From Roseovarius sp. (lineage in GTDB: Bacteria; Pseudomonadota; Alphaproteobacteria; Rhodobacterales; Rhodobacteraceae): a stretch of DNA of 64,000 nt. Where the stretch lies: NCBI GenBank assembly GCA_021775255.1, contig JAJFIA010000010.1, forward strand, positions 186,001-250,000, read 5' to 3'. The notes beneath the pieces are model-generated. The model made no database searches. It was not told the origin of the DNA and was given only the letters and a program-made list of their open reading frames with translations. Made by a program: the position numbers and the translations under genes. Each line of letters opens with the position of its first letter. Position 1 is the first letter of the stretch. This document shows, piece after piece, positions 62,109 to 64,000 of the stretch.

Positions 62109-62735
62109 ATGGGTTTTTCATATAAATATCGTTCCATTTCGCGGCGCCGGGTTTTAACGGGTGCATCTGCCATGCTCGGCGTTGGCCTGACGGGAAACGT
62201 GACCTTTGCTGATGGGGGTGGTGGCGGTGAAAAGGAGTCTCAGCCATCAACGCATAACACATCAACCAATGCCCCATCCCCGAAAACAAGAAATAACGGC
62301 GAAAAAATTCGGGTGATGTTTACGAAAGAGAAATATCACAGAATTTCCACGAAAGGCCTCAAGACCGCGATCAAGGGCATTGAGTCCGGAGATGAGTATT
62401 GGATCGACGGATTTACAGAAAAAATGTCGAGAAACATTTTTGAAATGACGCTGATGGATCGCAAATACACCCTTCTCATTTTTAAAGACATGCTCAAATT
62501 AAAAACACGCGAGAAGCGCAAAACATATCTCGAAGATAAAGAATTTGATCTGGATTTGGAAATTGAGCGCCTGCAACGTGAATTAAGACCCAAAACATTG
62601 GAAGACGCACTTTTTAACGAAAACAAAGAGTTTTATGAAAGAGTAAAGGCCAGGCTGAAATGGTTCAGAGCCTATAGAAGGCTTTTGCACCAATGGACCA
62701 AAAAACCCATGGAAGGCATGTTGCCCAGCGGATAA
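62109..62735 (+). CDS. Tat-exported protein of unknown function
   Basis: Protein of 208 residues. The N-terminus has a twin-arginine signal, SRRRVLTGASAMLGVGL (11-27), followed by a small-residue cleavage zone near TFA-DG. The mature part begins with a Gly/Ser/Thr/Asn-rich linker and then a highly charged helical region (about 65-205; KSRNIFEMTLMDRKYTLL-like, EDKEFDLDLEIERLQREL). No enzyme motif is recognised. A+T-rich codons (AAA, GAA, ATT) differ from its neighbours, suggesting acquisition. GGGGCAAATC precedes ATG 62109; TTGACA at 62048 may belong to its promoter. Confidence 0.7.
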   Translation: MGFSYKYRSISRRRVLTGASAMLGVGLTGNVTFADGGGGGEKESQPSTHNTSTNAPSPKTRNNGEKIRVMFTKEKYHRISTKGLKTAIKGIESGDEYWIDGFTEKMSRNIFEMTLMDRKYTLLIFKDMLKLKTREKRKTYLEDKEFDLDLEIERLQRELRPKTLEDALFNENKEFYERVKARLKWFRAYRRLLHQWTKKPMEGMLPSG

Positions 62736-62769
62736 AGGCAGAATTTGGAATTAAAAACCTGTCCGGGGT

Positions 62770-63294
62770 TCAATGCAGAAGGGTGCGGGGGTGCGGCGCT
62801 GATCGCTGCCAGATCATCACCGGCTGATCCGCAGGACGCTTCATCTGCGTCAGCATATGTTCGGTGCGGATGCCGGGCAGGCTGGCGAAGGCATCAAACA
62901 GCGCCTCGGCCCCTTCCGCATTCAGCGGCACCTGCAGATTGGTCTGGCCCGGTTGCACCAATACCCAATGGGCGGGTTTTGCCGTTGGATCAAGCATCAA
63001 AGCCGACATTTCTCTCAACGCGACCGTACCGCCGGTGAGCGGGCCAAAATAGGCCACCTGCCCTTCGTCAACCTGCACCACGCCGGGGCCGCCTACGCCG
63101 CCCTGAAACCGCACCCGTTGCAGGCCCGCCAGCAGCAGGGCAATGCCAAGGATCATCACCACATAGCCCAGATAATGCAGCAATCCGATAGTGCCGAAAA
63201 CCCATAGCCCCCCAAGGGCAAGCGCGGCCAAAGCCACCAGCACCTCGCGCCAGCGCCACAGGGTTTGGCGGGCATCTGTTCGGATCAAACTCAT
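62770..63294 (-). CDS. Conserved membrane protein of unknown function
   Basis: Protein of 174 residues with two adjacent hydrophobic segments near the N-terminus (about 18-36 and 40-58: LVALAALALGGLWVFGTIGL, LGYVVMILGIALLLAGL). The remaining soluble domain includes VDEGQVAYFGPLTGGTVALREMSAL. I cannot name the family. Its start overlaps the rsmE stop by 4 bases (ATGA), so it is co-translated with the rRNA methyltransferase. Confidence 0.72.
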   Translation of the reverse strand: MSLIRTDARQTLWRWREVLVALAALALGGLWVFGTIGLLHYLGYVVMILGIALLLAGLQRVRFQGGVGGPGVVQVDEGQVAYFGPLTGGTVALREMSALMLDPTAKPAHWVLVQPGQTNLQVPLNAEGAEALFDAFASLPGIRTEHMLTQMKRPADQPVMIWQRSAPHPRTLLH

Positions 63295-64000
63295 TGCCAG
63301 TCCCCCAACGCCTGCTGCCAGAGGGTCATCGCCGCCACCGCCGCCGTATCGGCGCGCAGGATGCGCGGGCCAAGGCTGACGGCATGGGTGAAAGGCAAGG
63401 CGTGCAGCCTTTCCCGTTCCACTTCAGAAAATCCCCCCTCAGGCCCGATCAGAATGGCCCACGGGCCTTTGGCGAGGCCGCCTGCAAGGGCGGATGAGCG
63501 GCCCGCGCGGGCTTCATCGCAAAACATGAGCTGCCGGTCCTTGGGCCAGTTGGCCAGAACCTGTCCAAGTTTTTGCAAGGCACAAACCTCGGGCACGAAG
63601 GTGCCGCCGCATTGCTCGGCGGCTTCCACAGCATGGGCTTGCAGGCGGTCTTGCCGGATCCGCTCGGCATTGGTGAAATCGGTCTGTACCGGGCAGATAC
63701 GCCGCGCGCCCATCTCGGCGGCCTTTTCCACGATGAAATCCGTGCGCGCCTTCTTGATTGGCGCAAATAACAACCACAGATCGGGCGGCATCTGCAGATC
63801 CTGCATCCGCTCTTCGGCCCTGAGCAGGCCGCCTCGCTTGCCCGCCTCCACCACCTGCGCGCGCCATTCGCCATCCCGGCCGTTAAACAACAAAACCGCA
63901 TCACCAACCCCAAGCCGCATCACCGCAAAAAGGTAATGCGCCTGATCCCGGTTGAGAGGAATGGTTTGCCCTTGCCCCAAGGGGTGATCTACATAAAGCC
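63291..64000 (-). CDS. rsmE: 16S rRNA m3U1498 methyltransferase, 5' end outside window
   Basis: RsmE SPOUT-class methyltransferase acting on U1498 of 16S rRNA. The frame stays open to the window edge and reads LYVDHPLGQGQTIPLNRDQAHYLF from the cut end, matching the start of RsmE, so only a few residues are missing; an apparent TTG start at 63980 is internal. Seen: LLFAPIKKARTDFIVEKAAEMG, then ILIGPEGGFSEVERE and SLGPRILRADTAAVAAM, the knot-forming SAM site. Confidence 0.94.
   Translation of the reverse strand, partial: LYVDHPLGQGQTIPLNRDQAHYLFAVMRLGVGDAVLLFNGRDGEWRAQVVEAGKRGGLLRAEERMQDLQMPPDLWLLFAPIKKARTDFIVEKAAEMGARRICPVQTDFTNAERIRQDRLQAHAVEAAEQCGGTFVPEVCALQKLGQVLANWPKDRQLMFCDEARAGRSSALAGGLAKGPWAILIGPEGGFSEVERERLHALPFTHAVSLGPRILRADTAAVAAMTLWQQALGDWQ

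Noticed and set aside
63290..63980. TTG at 63980 as the start of rsmE
   Set aside because: Residues upstream of it (LYVDHP) continue the conserved RsmE N-terminus to the window edge, so the gene is cut by the window.
1..64000. CRISPR arrays, transposases, integrases, prophage, rRNA
   Set aside because: None seen on either strand. Repeats found are palindromic singles or pairs, without spacer-repeat periodicity.

Overview
The window is high-GC alphaproteobacterial chromosome, most likely from the Rhodobacterales (Roseobacter/Paracoccaceae group). The evidence is a petP-petR type MarR/OmpR pair, a hybrid cob/cbi cobalamin cluster with a CbiG-CobJ fusion and His-tailed CbiX, a tandem def-def-fmt block, a perfect TTAA-N7-TTAA CtrA-type box, and many ATGA/TGATG operon overlaps. 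No phage, transposase, CRISPR array or rRNA operon was seen; the only RNA gene found is tRNA-Trp(CCA).

Layout. (1) 1-5.3 kb, plus strand: amino-acid catabolic operon with a cysteine-synthase-like enzyme, tdh, an isocitrate lyase/PEP-mutase family lyase and an 820-residue dimethylglycine/sarcosine-dehydrogenase-like flavoprotein. (2) 5.3-10.8 kb, minus strand: potFGHI putrescine-type ABC importer plus a flavin amine oxidase. (3) 10.9-15.2 kb, plus strand: divergent GntR regulator, SpuC-like class III aminotransferase, and a EutB/EutC-like dehydratase-reductase pair, with a shared AAAATTTGATCA motif in both promoter regions. (4) 15.3-20.2 kb: a second polyamine-type ABC importer with unusually long permeases, closed by a bidirectional terminator shared with ilvE. 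(5) 21-25 kb: petP-petR, an unknown coupled gene, and leuC-DUF429-leuD. (6) 26-34 kb: membrane and secreted proteins, an orphan phnM, a lytic transglycosylase, cbiB, a DUF1636 protein, a degenerate receiver protein with a CtrA-type box, and a glutathionyl-hydroquinone reductase. (7) 34.5-41 kb: cobalamin operon cbiX-cobH-cobL-cobI-cbiG/cobJ-cobM, preceded by a translationally coupled 28-codon ORF. (8) 41-64 kb: mixed housekeeping and accessory genes (patB, def/def-like/fmt, P450, tRNA-Trp, HxlR regulator, glycerate kinase, EAL protein, ttcA, meaB, hrpB, ppaC, gshA, rsmE), two tandem secreted paralogues and a Tat-exported orphan.

How it fits together. The first 20 kb reads as a nitrogen/carbon scavenging island: two importers for cationic amines or related solutes feed an amine oxidase, an aminotransferase, a dehydratase/reductase pair and glycine/threonine enzymes. 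The substrate of the second importer and of the EutBC-like pair is not determined, and ectoine hydrolase/deacetylase genes are absent here, so this is the best candidate for an undescribed pathway. Corrin synthesis (cbiX to cobM, cbiB) and a B12-linked chaperone (meaB) lie in the same window. The most novel structural signal is a roughly 110-bp element made of two different palindromes joined by a conserved spacer. It occurs twice, in opposite orientation, each time exactly between convergent genes (49.1 and 57.3 kb).
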